Source of the DNA: Dactylorhiza incarnata
Taxonomy: Eukaryota; Streptophyta; Magnoliopsida; Asparagales; Orchidaceae
Direction of reading: 5' to 3'
Length of the DNA: 64,000 bases
NCBI GenBank assembly: GCA_033032865.1
Contig: JAWHQI010000068.1
Coordinates: forward strand, 5,084,001-5,148,000
Below, piece by piece: positions 63,829 through 64,000 of this stretch. Under the pieces are notes generated by a model that did not search any database, was not told where the DNA came from, and worked only from the letters and a program-made list of their open reading frames with translations. The first letter of the stretch is position 1. Every line of letters begins with the position of its first letter. The position numbers and the translations under genes are program-made.

Positions 63829-64000
63829 TGATATAGATTTTCCGTGTTTTGAATTTATGTGAAGGTTTGAAGATTTTCTCCAAAACTATATCCTATTAAG
63901 GCAAGTGTACCTTATCGTTTATAGTATAGGATATTTAGGAATATCAAGGTCGTATTCCACGGGGCGCGTTGATTACTTCTACTTCGAGGAAAGTCACCAT
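63829..64000. mobile_element. Element K: start of another LTR (partial)
   Basis: Begins TGATATAGATTTTCC and includes GGCAAGTGTACC...TATAGTATAGG...GGTCGTATTCCACGGGG. This layout recalls the start of the F LTR (GGCAAGTGCACCGG...CAAGTAATAAAA...AATATCGTCTC) and Athila-type LTRs. Too little is visible to classify. Confidence 0.45.

Noticed and set aside
1..64000. tRNA, rRNA or host protein genes
   Set aside because: None found; tRNA-like sequences are only the short primer sites.

Overview
The window looks like heterochromatic, intergenic DNA from a flowering plant with a repeat-rich genome. I see no host gene, tRNA or rRNA. Almost every base belongs to LTR retrotransposons or tandem repeats. The families point to an angiosperm: a Tat-lineage Ty3/gypsy element with a second RNase H, chromodomain gypsy elements, SIRE-like Ty1/copia elements with an iMet primer site, and an element primed by an Athila/Tat-type tRNA-Asp site. 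The species cannot be named from this sequence.

Layout. Positions 1-4653 are an 85/86-bp satellite with a roughly 1,279-bp higher-order repeat. It abuts the gag and 5' LTR of Tat-like gypsy element B (minus, to 8008). B sits in the protease gene of copia element C (minus, 8009-11334), and C sits in the 5' LTR of copia element D (plus, 11335-13359). D's gag is broken by chromovirus E (minus, from 13360). E's pol is split by non-autonomous element F (20788-46685, duplication ATGTG). F's 5' LTR is split by copia G (25438-45455, duplication ATGCC/ATGTC). G's 5' LTR is split by the young, structurally complete Tat element A (31467-44975, duplication CAATC). This is a five-deep stack, D>E>F>G>A. 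On the right, E's 5' LTR is entered by copia H (50434 to about 55700). H is fused to a deletion derivative of a G-like copia, I (about 55697-59191). I's LTR is entered by gypsy deletion derivative J (59192-63828), and J's LTR is apparently entered by another LTR, K (63829 to the end).

Most interesting content. Element A carries, between pol and its 3' LTR, nine apparently identical 97-bp tandem repeats and then two genes on the opposite strand. Each has its own TATA box, and each reads through as one frame only if three short GT-AG introns are removed. The first encodes a protein resembling the Pfam family 'putative gypsy type transposon' (Transposase_28); I do not recognise the second. A second theme is that most of the unrelated LTR families here carry a private cluster of short CG-rich palindromic or inverted motifs, in element E phased at about 21 bp. 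Copia elements D and H share an LTR hairpin with a compensatory base-pair change.

Apart from A, every element is broken by stops, frameshifts, deletions or insertions. A itself has two frameshifts, both at G homopolymers of 18-20 bases. Five such runs of 18-21 G or C occur in the window and may be assembly artefacts.
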